From the IMG/VR virus record IMGVR_UViG_3300048925_000615, positions 1 to 32,230 of that record: 32,230 nucleotides of DNA, one strand, 5' to 3'. The notes below the pieces were generated by a model, which was not told where the DNA came from, ran no database searches, and saw only the letters and a program-made list of their open reading frames with translations. The stretch's first letter is position 1. Each line of letters opens with the position of its first letter. The stretch comes from a virus. This document shows positions 1 to 7,304 of this stretch, piece by piece. The position numbers and the translations under genes were made by a program.

Positions 1-1311
1 ATGTCGCGGTTTCTGGGCAAGCGTGATGGGTGGTGGCATTACGTGCGCCGGGTGCCTGCGATTTATGCCGAGCACGATAAGCGCGGCATCGTCAAACAGT
101 CCACGAAGGTCCGGGTCGGAGATGATCCGCGCGGCGTGGTGGCGGCCAAGGTCGCGGCGAAGATCAATGCCGAGACTGAGGCTTTTTGGCGCGGTCTCTG
201 GCTTGGGCAGTCCGACCAGGCGGCCCAGCGCTATGAGGCGTCGAGGCAGTTCACGCGAGCCATCGGCTTCGACACAATCCCGGCTGCCGATCTACTGCGG
301 CGTCCCGACGAGGATATCGTGCGGCGCGTCGCCACCATCCGCGCCAAGGGCTACAAGCCTTCGTCGGACGCCGCCGATGCTGTGCTTGGCCTGATCGAGC
401 CGCCCGAATTGAAGCTCTCCGGGCTTCTCGATGTCTATGAAGCGACACAACGCGCCTCGCTTTCCGGCAAGTCCGAGGATCAGCTGCGGGTGTGGCGAAA
501 CGCCAAGCGCCGCGCCATCGACCTGCTAATCGAGGTCGTCGGCGATCTTCGCATCGACGCACTGACGCGCGGTCACGCGCTCGACTTCCGCGAGCATTGG
601 CAGGACCGCGTCGACGCCGAAGAGGTCGAGATCGACACCGCGAATAAGACGATCGGCCATCTCAACAAGATGTGGCGCGAGATCAATCGGCTGAAGCGGT
701 TGGGCCTTGATCCGATCTTCGCCGAGCTGCGCATCGCCGGCGGCGGCGCCGGCCAACGTGCCGCCTACGAAGCCTCCTATGTGCAGAAGGAGATGCTGAG
801 GGCGGGCGCCTTTGGCGATCTGAACGACGAGGCGCGTCGCGTCATCTTCATGGTCGCCGATACCGGCCTGCGCCCTTCCGAGGTCGTCAACCTGACCGCC
901 GCGACCATCCACCTCGATCACGCCGTGCCGCATGTCTCCATCGAGCCGGACGGCCGGCAGATGAAGACGGACGATTCACGACGCACAATGCCGCTGGTCG
1001 GCGTCGCGCTGGCGGCCATGAAGAAGCAGCCCGAGGGCTTTCCGCGCTACCGCGACAACGCCAGCAGCCTTTCCGCCCTGGTCAACAAGATCCTGACCGA
1101 CAAGAAGCTGCGCCCGACGCCGCGGCACACGCTCTATTCGCTTCGCCACTGCTTCGAGGATCGGCTCACCGCCGTCGAGGCGCCCGAGAAGCTGATCGCC
1201 GCGTTGATGGGGCACAAATACAGCCGGCCGAAATATGGGGCGGGACCGAGCCTGCAGCAGAAGAGGGAATGGCTGGAGCGGATCGCTTTCACGGCGCCTG
1301 ACGACGTTTAG
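1..1311 (+). CDS. int: Tyrosine-type site-specific integrase (phage integrase)
   Basis: A 436-residue tyrosine recombinase, expected to integrate and excise the prophage by recombining attP with attB. The N-terminus (about residues 1-35) matches the arm-binding start common in proteobacterial phage integrases. The catalytic domain shows the first arginine in TGLRPSE (R291), the second box YSLRH (R382, with Tyr in place of the first His, common in this subgroup), LMGH (H405) and a candidate nucleophile Y412. Length is normal for the family. The window opens exactly at its ATG, so its ribosome-binding site and promoter are not visible. Its TAG stop overlaps the stop of the convergent gene at 1308-2276. 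An integrase at the edge of the phage implies that one attachment site lies nearby, probably just left of the window; none could be identified inside it. Confidence 0.95.
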   Translation: MSRFLGKRDGWWHYVRRVPAIYAEHDKRGIVKQSTKVRVGDDPRGVVAAKVAAKINAETEAFWRGLWLGQSDQAAQRYEASRQFTRAIGFDTIPAADLLRRPDEDIVRRVATIRAKGYKPSSDAADAVLGLIEPPELKLSGLLDVYEATQRASLSGKSEDQLRVWRNAKRRAIDLLIEVVGDLRIDALTRGHALDFREHWQDRVDAEEVEIDTANKTIGHLNKMWREINRLKRLGLDPIFAELRIAGGGAGQRAAYEASYVQKEMLRAGAFGDLNDEARRVIFMVADTGLRPSEVVNLTAATIHLDHAVPHVSIEPDGRQMKTDDSRRTMPLVGVALAAMKKQPEGFPRYRDNASSLSALVNKILTDKKLRPTPRHTLYSLRHCFEDRLTAVEAPEKLIAALMGHKYSRPKYGAGPSLQQKREWLERIAFTAPDDV

Positions 1312-2276
1312 TCCTTCTCGTCGAACAAGCCAGTCTGGCGGGTAGGCGGCGCCGCAGGCACGAAGCGTGTGACCTCAGTAACCTTATACTTCGATGGTTT
1401 TCGATTCCCGGCGGCATCGACTTCCGTCGTGATCTCAAGCCTCACTTGATAGGCGTCATCCACCATGGCGCCGCCGCGCTGAATCGCCTCCTCGGCGATC
1501 GTGGTTGCAGAGATATCTGCATAGATAATGTCTTTGCCGAGCCGAAAGCGCCAGCTCGGAGCGGATGGGTCGTACACCGGCGAATAGACACTAAGCCATG
1601 CGGGGGTCTCTTCAACTTCAGACTCGTGGTCCCGCGCATCGTCGATGCCTGCGTTGCAGGAAGCTACGATATCCTTGACCTCCTCATGGGAGATCTCGTC
1701 CACGATCCTGTGCCCATTTTTCAACTGAACGGCGTCGAACCCGTCGCGGCCAAGCGGTAGGAATGCATCCTTCGTCGCCTTCAGCGCGGTGGCATTTTCA
1801 GAAAGCTTGTACACGCTCTGGTGGATGTGAACTGTGTTGCCGTTCCCGGCCACCCGGACCTCGACAAGCCCGGTTTCATCTGCGTCGGTTACTGGTGTCA
1901 CCGATTCAACCGGTCGCCCCTTCTTCCAACTCAAATACCGGAGATAGCCCATGCCGACGGCTGAGGCGGGTCCGCCAATCAAACCGACCCACTCCAATAC
2001 TTCCTTCGCGGATTTGACATTCTCTCCGCCGAGAAAAGCAGTAACTTGGTTGTACCAGCTAACGAGCAGCTCAAAGTTTACGTGAAAGCACTTGTGCTCA
2101 AAATCGGAAACGACAAGAACCTTGGATGTCGATTTCTTCCCATTGAACTCGTTATTCGCCTCTCTCAGCAGCTTACCGAACGCTAACAGCGCCGGCGCGA
2201 GTGTCTGCACGTCGATAGAGTGATCATCCTTGCGGTCTGTGCCTGCGTAGGCCACTGCGAATTCGTGCCTGCTCAT
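1308..2276 (-). CDS. Conserved hypothetical protein with a central membrane-like segment; accessory (moron) gene
   Basis: A 322-residue protein of unknown function. The N-terminal region, with the stretch HSIDVQTLAPALLAFGKLLREAN, resembles a family of hypothetical proteins I recall from mobile elements and prophages; this is recollection, not a search. A hydrophobic, glycine-rich segment at about residues 95-120 (WVGLIGGPASAVGMGYL) may be a membrane helix, and the C-terminal third is beta-rich. The ATG at 2276 is chosen because an AGAAGAG ribosome-binding site precedes it; an upstream TTG at 2300 is in frame but weaker. Base composition is less GC-rich than the flanks and the gene opposes the integrase, sharing four stop-codon bases with it. 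This fits late-acquired cargo expressed from the lysogen. Confidence 0.8.
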   Translation of the reverse strand: MSRHEFAVAYAGTDRKDDHSIDVQTLAPALLAFGKLLREANNEFNGKKSTSKVLVVSDFEHKCFHVNFELLVSWYNQVTAFLGGENVKSAKEVLEWVGLIGGPASAVGMGYLRYLSWKKGRPVESVTPVTDADETGLVEVRVAGNGNTVHIHQSVYKLSENATALKATKDAFLPLGRDGFDAVQLKNGHRIVDEISHEEVKDIVASCNAGIDDARDHESEVEETPAWLSVYSPVYDPSAPSWRFRLGKDIIYADISATTIAEEAIQRGGAMVDDAYQVRLEITTEVDAAGNRKPSKYKVTEVTRFVPAAPPTRQTGLFDEKD

Positions 2277-2368
2277 GGCTGGCTCTTCTGCTTCAACCAA
2301 TCCAACTCCCCCCAGTTTGGGGCAGAGGATTGCACAACCATGGGGCGAGGCAAAGTCATCGAAAGGGC

Positions 2369-2578
2369 TTAGCCTGAACGACCGCGTGCAGCGGCCTCAA
2401 GGATCGCTTTCGCCCTGGCGACCGGATCTTGACGGGTGAGGAGTCCGTCGCGGCCGGCGATGACCTTTTCGAGGAAGGGGGCGAAGCGCTCGCCATGCGC
2501 GACGACGCATTCGGCCAGGTAGATCACCGCGTCTTCGTAGTCCTGCAATGTCGGCCGGGGATGCGCGGCGCGGGCCAT
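2369..2578 (-). CDS. Small hypothetical protein, last gene of the leftward early operon
   Basis: A 69-residue protein. Its central part (LQDYEDAVIYLAECVVAHGERFAPFLEKVIAGRD) is predicted helical, with no recognised domain. The start ATG (2576-2578) overlaps the TGA of the upstream DUF4326 gene by one base, a translational-coupling arrangement repeated along this operon; a GAGG lies about 10 nt upstream. No terminator with a T-run could be seen between it and the next minus-strand gene ending at 1308, so the early transcript may read on. Function unknown. Confidence 0.65.
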   Translation of the reverse strand: MARAAHPRPTLQDYEDAVIYLAECVVAHGERFAPFLEKVIAGRDGLLTRQDPVARAKAILEAAARGRSG

Positions 2579-2979
2579 CAGTCGACAGCCTCGCAAACGG
2601 GGCGGTTCGCCAATTCGAGCAGCGCGTCGGCATGGCAGGGCGCGCCGGGCTTGCACCAGCAGGCCAGGTTCTTGCCGCGCAAATTCTGCAGGTGGCCGAG
2701 GATTGCAGCCTTTCGCGCATCGCTTTCCGGGCCCTGCCACCAGTCTCGTTGCGGCGCCGGAAGCGGGCGAAGCCAGTCGCTGAAACACTCGACGACGAAG
2801 GCCTGTGCGGTGTCCACCGTTGCATAGCCGCTCTGGATCGCGCGCTCGACCGTAAAGGGGTTTCCCCAGAACCCCGGCCTCGCGACCTTGACGGCCGGCA
2901 GGCCGTTTGTCGCCAGCGAGAGTGTCTGCAGGTTGAAGCCCTTACGGCGTGAGAGTTGAAGGCGGACGGGATCAGGCAT
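2578..2979 (-). CDS. DUF4326 domain-containing protein
   Basis: A 133-residue protein matching the DUF4326 pattern: an N-terminal RPGFWGNPF motif (residues 34-42), a helical middle, and a C-terminal LRGKNLACWCKPGAPCHADAL block (residues 100-120) with C107, C109, C115 and H116 that could bind a metal. The family is common in phages and has no established biochemical role. The ATG at 2979 has an AGGGG ribosome-binding site 7 nt upstream and overlaps the previous gene's stop by 8 nt. It is part of the leftward early operon. Confidence 0.88.
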   Translation of the reverse strand: MPDPVRLQLSRRKGFNLQTLSLATNGLPAVKVARPGFWGNPFTVERAIQSGYATVDTAQAFVVECFSDWLRPLPAPQRDWWQGPESDARKAAILGHLQNLRGKNLACWCKPGAPCHADALLELANRPVCEAVD

Positions 2980-3208
2980 CGCCGTTCCCCTGCCCGATTT
3001 GCTTGGCGTTCTTTTCGAGCACTTTGCGGACGTTCACGACCAGGCGGACGCCGTTCATGATCTGCTTCGCCAACTCGGCACGCGCCATCGCATCGGGCAC
3101 GCTGATCTTGCCGGCGCGGAGGTCCGTCAGGTCGGTGGCGAGCCCGCCGATCACATCCTCAAGCGAGAACCGATCCGAGATCGGCGTCGTGTCATCGCGC
3201 GCGCGCAT
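2972..3208 (-). CDS. Small hypothetical early protein
   Basis: A 78-residue, mainly helical, charged protein with a basic C-terminal half (ELAKQIMNGVRLVVNVRKVLEK). No domain recognised. The ATG at 3208 is chosen because GAGG lies six bases upstream; an in-frame ATG at 3220 lacks a Shine-Dalgarno sequence. It overlaps the upstream zinc-ribbon gene by 17 nt and the downstream DUF4326 gene by 8 nt, so it is embedded in the operon. A DNA- or protein-binding adaptor is possible but not shown. Confidence 0.7.
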   Translation of the reverse strand: MRARDDTTPISDRFSLEDVIGGLATDLTDLRAGKISVPDAMARAELAKQIMNGVRLVVNVRKVLEKNAKQIGQGNGDA

Positions 3209-3524
3209 GGCGGGCCTCATGACTGAGCTGATCGGTGATCGCAGCGAGGCGGCGCATGACATACAGATCGCCGCGGCTGATATTGAGGTTGTAGCCGACG
3301 CCCCGCGCATAGTTGACGCAGTAAACGCAGACGAGCTTTGCCGATGGCCCGTCGCCGCTACGCCGCCCTTCCTCGCGCGGCTCCTGGCAAACGACACAGG
3401 TGAAGTCGATCTGGGGCGGAAGCCGATGCGGCCGGCGCTGGGCGAGCTTCAGCTCGACACCGCGCAGGAAGGCCTTGCACTCGCCATCGACGAAGCGGAT
3501 CTGAATCTTATCCTCCTGCTTCAT
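3192..3524 (-). CDS. Small zinc-ribbon-like hypothetical protein
   Basis: A 110-residue protein with two CxxC pairs, CVVC (C43/C46) and CVYC (C66/C69), separated by about 20 residues. This is the spacing expected for a four-cysteine zinc ribbon. The C-terminal region is helical and basic. The ATG at 3524 overlaps the TGA of the DUF5131 gene as ATGA, with GAGG seven bases upstream. Zinc-ribbon early phage proteins often bind nucleic acid or host polymerase, but that is inference. Confidence 0.75.
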   Translation of the reverse strand: MKQEDKIQIRFVDGECKAFLRGVELKLAQRRPHRLPPQIDFTCVVCQEPREEGRRSGDGPSAKLVCVYCVNYARGVGYNLNISRGDLYVMRRLAAITDQLSHEARHARAR

Positions 3525-4612
3525 CGCCGTGCCTCGGGCATGGCGTTGTGCTCGGCACCGTCGAGGAGGCGGCCGGCGGATTTCTTGCCGTAGTGCTGGA
3601 CGATTGCACCGTCGGGAAAGCGGTGGAACGACGGGCCGCCGGCATCGAGCGTGGCCGGATCGAAGCCCCATTCTCCCCATTGCTTGAAGAAGAACGCCGT
3701 GCCGGCGGCTGCGCACTGGTCGCGGATCTGGCGCGGCCAGTCGGGATGCATCGGCCGGGCGCCCGGCCCGCTCTCGCCGCCGACGATGATCCAATCGAGC
3801 TTGGCGCACGGCGCGGTGAAGTCGTCGCCCGACTTACCGCCAACGGTATGCACGCCGGCCAAAGCATCGCTGTGGTAGTGAGCTTCCGCGCAGAGATCCG
3901 TGAGGCGCCCGAAGTTGATCGGCCCGAGCAGCGGCTCGGCGCTGACGAAGCGGATCGCCGCCTGCGTCGCCAACAAGTCGGGCACGCGCTCGTCGGCGCG
4001 CTTCTGATCCTCGGCGCTGACCCCGAGCCAGACGTTGGGGAGCGGCCAGGGCGGATTCCGATAGCCGCGTTCCAAGTTGAACCGGGCGGCGGCAGCGTTC
4101 CACTTGATGATTTCCTCCTGCGACGCTCGGCTCACCGATGATTTGCGTGCTGGCGCACCCTCCATGCTGCGCAGTGCAGCGACGACGCCTTCTTTGGCGG
4201 CATCCATGTAAGCCCGCATCCGCTCAGCCCGCTTCGTGAGCACCTGAAAGGTGTGCTGCGGGCACAGCGCCATGACCGCGACGACGCGATCGATCCATGC
4301 CTCGGGCGTGTCCTCGTGGAAGAGATCGCCCATGCTGTTGACGAAATAGGTGGTCGGCTTCCGACGACGCAGGGGCTCGGTCAGGATGCGATCCGGCGCC
4401 AGCGTCAATTGCCCGGTCCAGACGGCCTTGCCGTTGACGCGCCGCGTCATCGCTTCGGCCGGCGCACCGGCCCATTTCCGGCCGCGATAGACGCCCTTGA
4501 AGCGGTCGGCCATGCCCATGGCGTAGCAGTTCGTGCAGCCTGGCGAGACGACCGTGCAGCCGACGATCGGGTTCCAGCTGCGCTCGGTCCATTCGATCGA
4601 AGTATCGCCCAT
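3521..4612 (-). CDS. DUF5131 (phage Gp37/Gp68) family protein
   Basis: A 363-residue protein of the phage Gp37/Gp68 family (DUF5131). It begins with the family signature IEWTERSWNPIVGC followed by a cysteine cluster (C19, C26, C29) in a CX6CX2C layout suggesting an iron-sulfur or metal site. Family landmarks VLTKRAERM, NVWLGVS and WIIVGGESGPGARPMHPDW follow, and FFFKQWGEW lies near the C-terminus. Similar proteins occur in many phages and islands; biochemical function is not established, though a radical-SAM-like role has been suggested from the cysteine motif. Compared with the family's ~250-residue core there are inserted segments (about residues 135-175 and 235-265). The ATG has GGAGG five bases upstream. 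Confidence 0.92.
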   Translation of the reverse strand: MGDTSIEWTERSWNPIVGCTVVSPGCTNCYAMGMADRFKGVYRGRKWAGAPAEAMTRRVNGKAVWTGQLTLAPDRILTEPLRRRKPTTYFVNSMGDLFHEDTPEAWIDRVVAVMALCPQHTFQVLTKRAERMRAYMDAAKEGVVAALRSMEGAPARKSSVSRASQEEIIKWNAAAARFNLERGYRNPPWPLPNVWLGVSAEDQKRADERVPDLLATQAAIRFVSAEPLLGPINFGRLTDLCAEAHYHSDALAGVHTVGGKSGDDFTAPCAKLDWIIVGGESGPGARPMHPDWPRQIRDQCAAAGTAFFFKQWGEWGFDPATLDAGGPSFHRFPDGAIVQHYGKKSAGRLLDGAEHNAMPEARR

Positions 4613-4613
4613 A

Positions 4614-4856
4614 TCAGCCTCCGGACAGGACGCCGGGATAGGCGGATTGGATCGCCTCGCGCAGGTCGATCACGGACGCATCATCCGGGCAGTTTTCGAG
4701 GAAGCGCAGGGCGAAGCGGGCGGTCATGCGCTCGTCGTGGAGCGTCGGGTGCTGGCGGCTGCCGTTGAAGCGCTGGCCGGCCTCGCCGTTGCCGGCGAGC
4801 GCGCCGATGATCTCGTGCGCGTCGATGTCGGATTCGAAACTGTAGCGACTAGCCAT
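4614..4856 (-). CDS. Small hypothetical early protein
   Basis: An 80-residue protein starting MASRYSFESDIDAHE. No domain recognised; it is acidic and likely helical at both ends. The ATG at 4856 (rather than an in-frame GTG at 4874) is preceded by AAAGG at 9 nt and overlaps the stop of the upstream gene by 8 nt. Its TGA lies 1 nt before the DUF5131 start, so the two are probably translationally coupled. Confidence 0.72.
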   Translation of the reverse strand: MASRYSFESDIDAHEIIGALAGNGEAGQRFNGSRQHPTLHDERMTARFALRFLENCPDDASVIDLREAIQSAYPGVLSGG

Positions 4857-5103
4857 GGCCGGGCACCTTTCCAACTTCGATCATGACGGGCGGATGCTGC
4901 GTGCCGAGCACGCGCAGGATGATCGGCGCGCCCTGAACGATCGCGGCGATCTCGTCCGGGGTCGGGAGCCACGCGGTTTCCATGGCCGGCGTGCCCGGCC
5001 CACCGACCGTGCAGTTGATCACGACGTCGCGCAGCGGCAGGCCGAGATAGCCTTGGCTCTTGCCGAGCACGCGCGTGGCGCCTTCGATTATGCCGATCTG
5101 CAT
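4849..5103 (-). CDS. Hypothetical early protein (84 aa)
   Basis: An 84-residue protein beginning MQIGIIEGATRVLGK, with predicted beta-strands around GLPLRDVVINC and a helix-strand C-terminus. It seems conserved-looking but I cannot name a family. The ATG at 5103 has a strong GGAGG seven bases upstream; the start overlaps the preceding gene by 16 nt. Part of the leftward operon. Confidence 0.75.
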   Translation of the reverse strand: MQIGIIEGATRVLGKSQGYLGLPLRDVVINCTVGGPGTPAMETAWLPTPDEIAAIVQGAPIILRVLGTQHPPVMIEVGKVPGHG

Positions 5104-5360
5104 GGCTTCGCCTCCGGCGTCGGGTCCGGCCCGCGAACGTGGCCGATGATGAGGGTTGCGAGGTCGGCGCCGCGGCGCAGCACCGGAAAGGAGGGGCCGA
5201 GGTCGCGCTCGAAGCCGAGCGCCTGCCATTCGGCGTATTTGCTGCTCCAGCGCAGCAGCCACATGGCGCCTGTCGCATCGGTGCCCAGATACTGGCCGGG
5301 CGCGCCGGGCGCGGGCAGGCCGGGCGTCATCTCGATATGGACCGGGAGGGGCGTCGTCAT
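5088..5360 (-). CDS. Hypothetical protein, paralogue-like to the late gene at 29008-29307
   Basis: A 90-residue protein with the pattern GQYLGTDATGAMWLLRW...ALG...R...IIGH. The late-operon protein at 29008-29307 has a matching pattern (GLFLACDSAGGLWLLRW...ALGW...R...LITGH), so the two look like divergent copies of one small beta-rich domain. The ATG at 5360 overlaps the TGA of the upstream winged-helix gene as ATGA. Function unknown; the domain may be a small ligand- or DNA-contacting fold, but nothing in the sequence decides this. Confidence 0.75.
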   Translation of the reverse strand: MTTPLPVHIEMTPGLPAPGAPGQYLGTDATGAMWLLRWSSKYAEWQALGFERDLGPSFPVLRRGADLATLIIGHVRGPDPTPEAKPCRSA

Positions 5361-5656
5361 GCCTGCGCCCTCCGGTCGCTCAGCCGGTCGATCGCGCTCC
5401 CATTGATGAGATACTGGTTCGGCTGGCCGACCGAGGGTTTCCCGTGCGGGATGATAGATACGACGTCCGCAGCCAGGAGAGCGCGGAGGGCCGCCTGCAC
5501 GTCCTGCGTGGAATAGCCGGTCATCTCTGCCAGCCTCGCGAGCGTGGGCCACGCGAGGCCATCGCCGTCCGCAAAATCCGACAGCACCAGCAGAACAAGC
5601 TTCTGTTCGGGCGGGAGAGGCGCGCGCAGCGCCTTGAACAGGAGTGGAGCGCTCAT
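5357..5656 (-). CDS. Helix-turn-helix (winged-helix) DNA-binding protein
   Basis: A 99-residue protein with a winged-helix layout: [20 protein letters not shown] (helix 1), [31 protein letters not shown] (helix-turn-helix, about residues 36-66), then a short wing. This is the pattern of HTH_36-type replication or transcription regulators. It resembles in form the N-terminus of the putative replication protein at 13471. The start has GAGAGG four bases upstream and overlaps the GapR stop by 4 nt. Likely an early transcriptional regulator or a replication accessory protein. Confidence 0.82.
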   Translation of the reverse strand: MSAPLLFKALRAPLPPEQKLVLLVLSDFADGDGLAWPTLARLAEMTGYSTQDVQAALRALLAADVVSIIPHGKPSVGQPNQYLINGSAIDRLSDRRAQA

Positions 5657-5895
5657 GCGACCTCTCCCACGGCCTGCATGTAGAGATCGAGGATGGCCTC
5701 GTTTTCGCGCCGCTCGTCGATGTCGATCTTTCGGAGGCGAACGACCTGGCGGATGATCTTGGGGTTGTAGCCGTTGCCCTTGGCCTCGGCGTAAACCTCC
5801 TTGATATCGTCACCGATCGTCTTCTTCTCCTCCTCGAGGCGCTCGATGCGCTCGACGATGGATTTGAGCTGATCACCCTGGACCGGATCGTCCAT
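5653..5895 (-). CDS. gapR: GapR-family (DUF2312) nucleoid-associated DNA-binding protein
   Basis: An 80-residue protein with the highly conserved DUF2312/GapR core: [40 protein letters not shown], then [27 protein letters not shown]. In Caulobacter, GapR is a small dimeric/tetrameric protein that binds overtwisted, AT-rich DNA ahead of replication and transcription and stimulates topoisomerases. A prophage copy may aid phage replication or shape the nucleoid; that is inference. I chose the ATG at 5895 because GGAGG precedes it; an in-frame ATG at 5925 would give 90 residues and an ATGA overlap with the DUF4031 gene and is a serious alternative. The family is largely restricted to Alphaproteobacteria and their phages, which supports the host assignment. 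Confidence 0.9.
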   Translation of the reverse strand: MDDPVQGDQLKSIVERIERLEEEKKTIGDDIKEVYAEAKGNGYNPKIIRQVVRLRKIDIDERRENEAILDLYMQAVGEVA

Positions 5896-5921
5896 GTCGC
5901 CTCCGGAATTGCTGGGATAGG

Positions 5922-6302
5922 TCATGGGGCCGCTTCCGCCGCCAAGCGCCGCTGAATGCGGCAATGCTCGATCTGGCGCAGCTTGCGCGTGCCGATGGCA
6001 ACCAGCACCTCATCGCCGGTCGCGATGTTGGCTCGCGCCTCAAACTCGACCGGGCCGAACTCGTCGGTCAGGACCGCGCCGGCCTCGATCGCCGTTGCTT
6101 TCATGGCGAGCGCGATATCGAAATGAACCCACGATGCATGGCGATGCTTGCCGAAGCTCAGCTCCGGGTGGCCCTGAATCCACTTGCGCGCGACGCCGAT
6201 GCGATCGGCCATGGCGAGCAATTCGTCGAGCGTGTCGGCCCACATATGGCACATGACCATGCGGCCGAACGGATGCCGGACGTCGTCGACATAGACGCTC
6301 AC
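5922..6302 (-). CDS. DUF4031 domain-containing protein
   Basis: A 126-residue protein with the DUF4031 signature near the N-terminus ([23 protein letters not shown], then [16 protein letters not shown] and [18 protein letters not shown], about residues 1-80). These are small proteins of unknown function found in phages and bacteria. The C-terminal 45 residues extend past the usual core with a beta-rich segment. Translation starts at GTG (6302), with GGAGG seven bases upstream and a GTGA overlap with the previous stop. Confidence 0.88.
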   Translation of the reverse strand: MSVYVDDVRHPFGRMVMCHMWADTLDELLAMADRIGVARKWIQGHPELSFGKHRHASWVHFDIALAMKATAIEAGAVLTDEFGPVEFEARANIATGDEVLVAIGTRKLRQIEHCRIQRRLAAEAAP

Positions 6303-6889
6303 CGTCCCGCCTCCAGCATCACGGCGCCGATGCGCTCGCAGGTATGGGCGACGAGGGCGAGCAGCTCGGTGCGGCGGGCGTTCAGTGACTGGCGGGCGTG
6401 CTCGCGCTGCTCGAGGCGCTTTTCGGCGGCGGCAAGGCTGGCCTCGGCGCGGGCCAGCGCCTGGCGGCCATCGCGGATGGCGGCGCTGTCCTGCAGGATC
6501 TCGCTACGCAGTTTCTCGGCCTCGGCATCGAGCATGGCGAGCGCCGTCTCGACCTCGCGCAGCACGACCTCCGCCGCGACGGGCGGTGGCGGCGGCGCCG
6601 GCGCATAGTTGCGCCCGGCATTGAAGGCCTCGCCGAGTGGCGTCGGCACGGCGCAGCGGCGCTCATCGTCATAGAGGCCGCGATAGCTGGCGATGGCGGC
6701 GAAGCCGCGCTCGGCCAGCGCCTGCACCGTGCGCTCATTGACCGGCTGATGCGGAAAGGCGCGGCTATACCAGGCGCCATTGGCGGCGCGGATCAGGGCG
6801 CCGCTGCGCATGAGCCGCAAAGCCGTACGCTGCGGCGTGGTCAGCGGCGGCAAGGGCCGCCCTGCCCCGATCTGCGCCGCCGCCGTCAC
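6299..6889 (-). CDS. Hypothetical protein: N-terminal winged-helix-like domain plus C-terminal coiled coil
   Basis: A 196-residue protein. Residues about 13-85 (LTTPQRTALRLMRSGALIR ... VNERTVQALAERGFAA) look like a small winged-helix fold. A proline-rich linker (APAPPPPPV, ~95-105) leads to a long, charged coiled coil rich in Ala, Glu and Arg to the end. The start is GTG at 6889, overlapping the previous TGA as GTGA, with AAGG seven bases upstream. A role in DNA binding with oligomerisation through the coiled coil is plausible, but no family was recognised. Confidence 0.72.
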   Translation of the reverse strand: MTAAAQIGAGRPLPPLTTPQRTALRLMRSGALIRAANGAWYSRAFPHQPVNERTVQALAERGFAAIASYRGLYDDERRCAVPTPLGEAFNAGRNYAPAPPPPPVAAEVVLREVETALAMLDAEAEKLRSEILQDSAAIRDGRQALARAEASLAAAEKRLEQREHARQSLNARRTELLALVAHTCERIGAVMLEAGR

Positions 6890-7095
6890 TGGCGCACCTT
6901 GCTGGCGTTGCGAGCGATCTTCTTCGCCGCTTCCAGATGGGTGGCGATCTCCTCCTTCGTGAAGTCGATCAGGAGATCGTCCTCGGTCACGCCGCCGGCT
7001 GAGGCGGTATGATGGGCGAGGAAATCCGCCATGCGGGCCGAAACGGAGCGCTGCGGGGCAGAGCGGCAAACAGAGATCGGGGGATGGATCGACAT
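6886..7095 (-). CDS. Small hypothetical early protein
   Basis: A 69-residue protein: a flexible N-terminus with several Ser and Pro, then a helical, mixed-charge C-terminal half (EEIATHLEAAKKIARNASKV). The ATG at 7095 has AAAGGA six bases upstream. It is the second gene of the leftward early operon, just after a small membrane protein. No domain recognised. Confidence 0.72.
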   Translation of the reverse strand: MSIHPPISVCRSAPQRSVSARMADFLAHHTASAGGVTEDDLLIDFTKEEIATHLEAAKKIARNASKVRQ

Positions 7096-7106
7096 GGCTG
7101 GTCCTT

Positions 7107-7274
7107 TCAGGCGCCGGAGAGAACCGAAGACCAGATGAGGACCGCGTAGAGGAACGCGCCGAGCGCGCCGATCTCCGCCAGCGTGGCGAGGTTGCGCCGG
7201 CCGATCAGCCTCTCGGCATGCTCGGTCGGGGAGACATCATCGCTGGGGAGGTAGCAGGCCGGACGAACGCACAT
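7107..7274 (-). CDS. Small single-pass membrane protein, first gene of the leftward early operon
   Basis: A 55-residue open frame starting MCVRPACYLPSDDVSPTEHAERL and ending with one hydrophobic helix (about residues 33-52, LAEIGALGAFLYAVLIWSSV). The ATG has GATGAGG seven bases upstream, and the frame ends 11 nt before the next start, just ahead of that gene's ribosome-binding site, so it fits the operon cleanly. It would be the first protein made from the leftward promoter. Two N-terminal cysteines precede the charged region. Function unknown; a small early membrane protein could interfere with superinfection or host physiology (inference). Confidence 0.65.
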   Translation of the reverse strand: MCVRPACYLPSDDVSPTEHAERLIGRRNLATLAEIGALGAFLYAVLIWSSVLSGA

Positions 7275-7304
7275 GGCAACGCCTCATCGGGTTTCGATGG
7301 GCGC

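Noticed and set aside
1-60. Attachment site inside the left edge
   Set aside because: The window begins at the integrase start codon and no tRNA 3' end or direct repeat with another part of the window could be seen.
2308-2322. CCCC-AGTTT-GGGG hairpin upstream of the accessory gene as a terminator
   Set aside because: The stem is only about four pairs and has no T-run on either strand.
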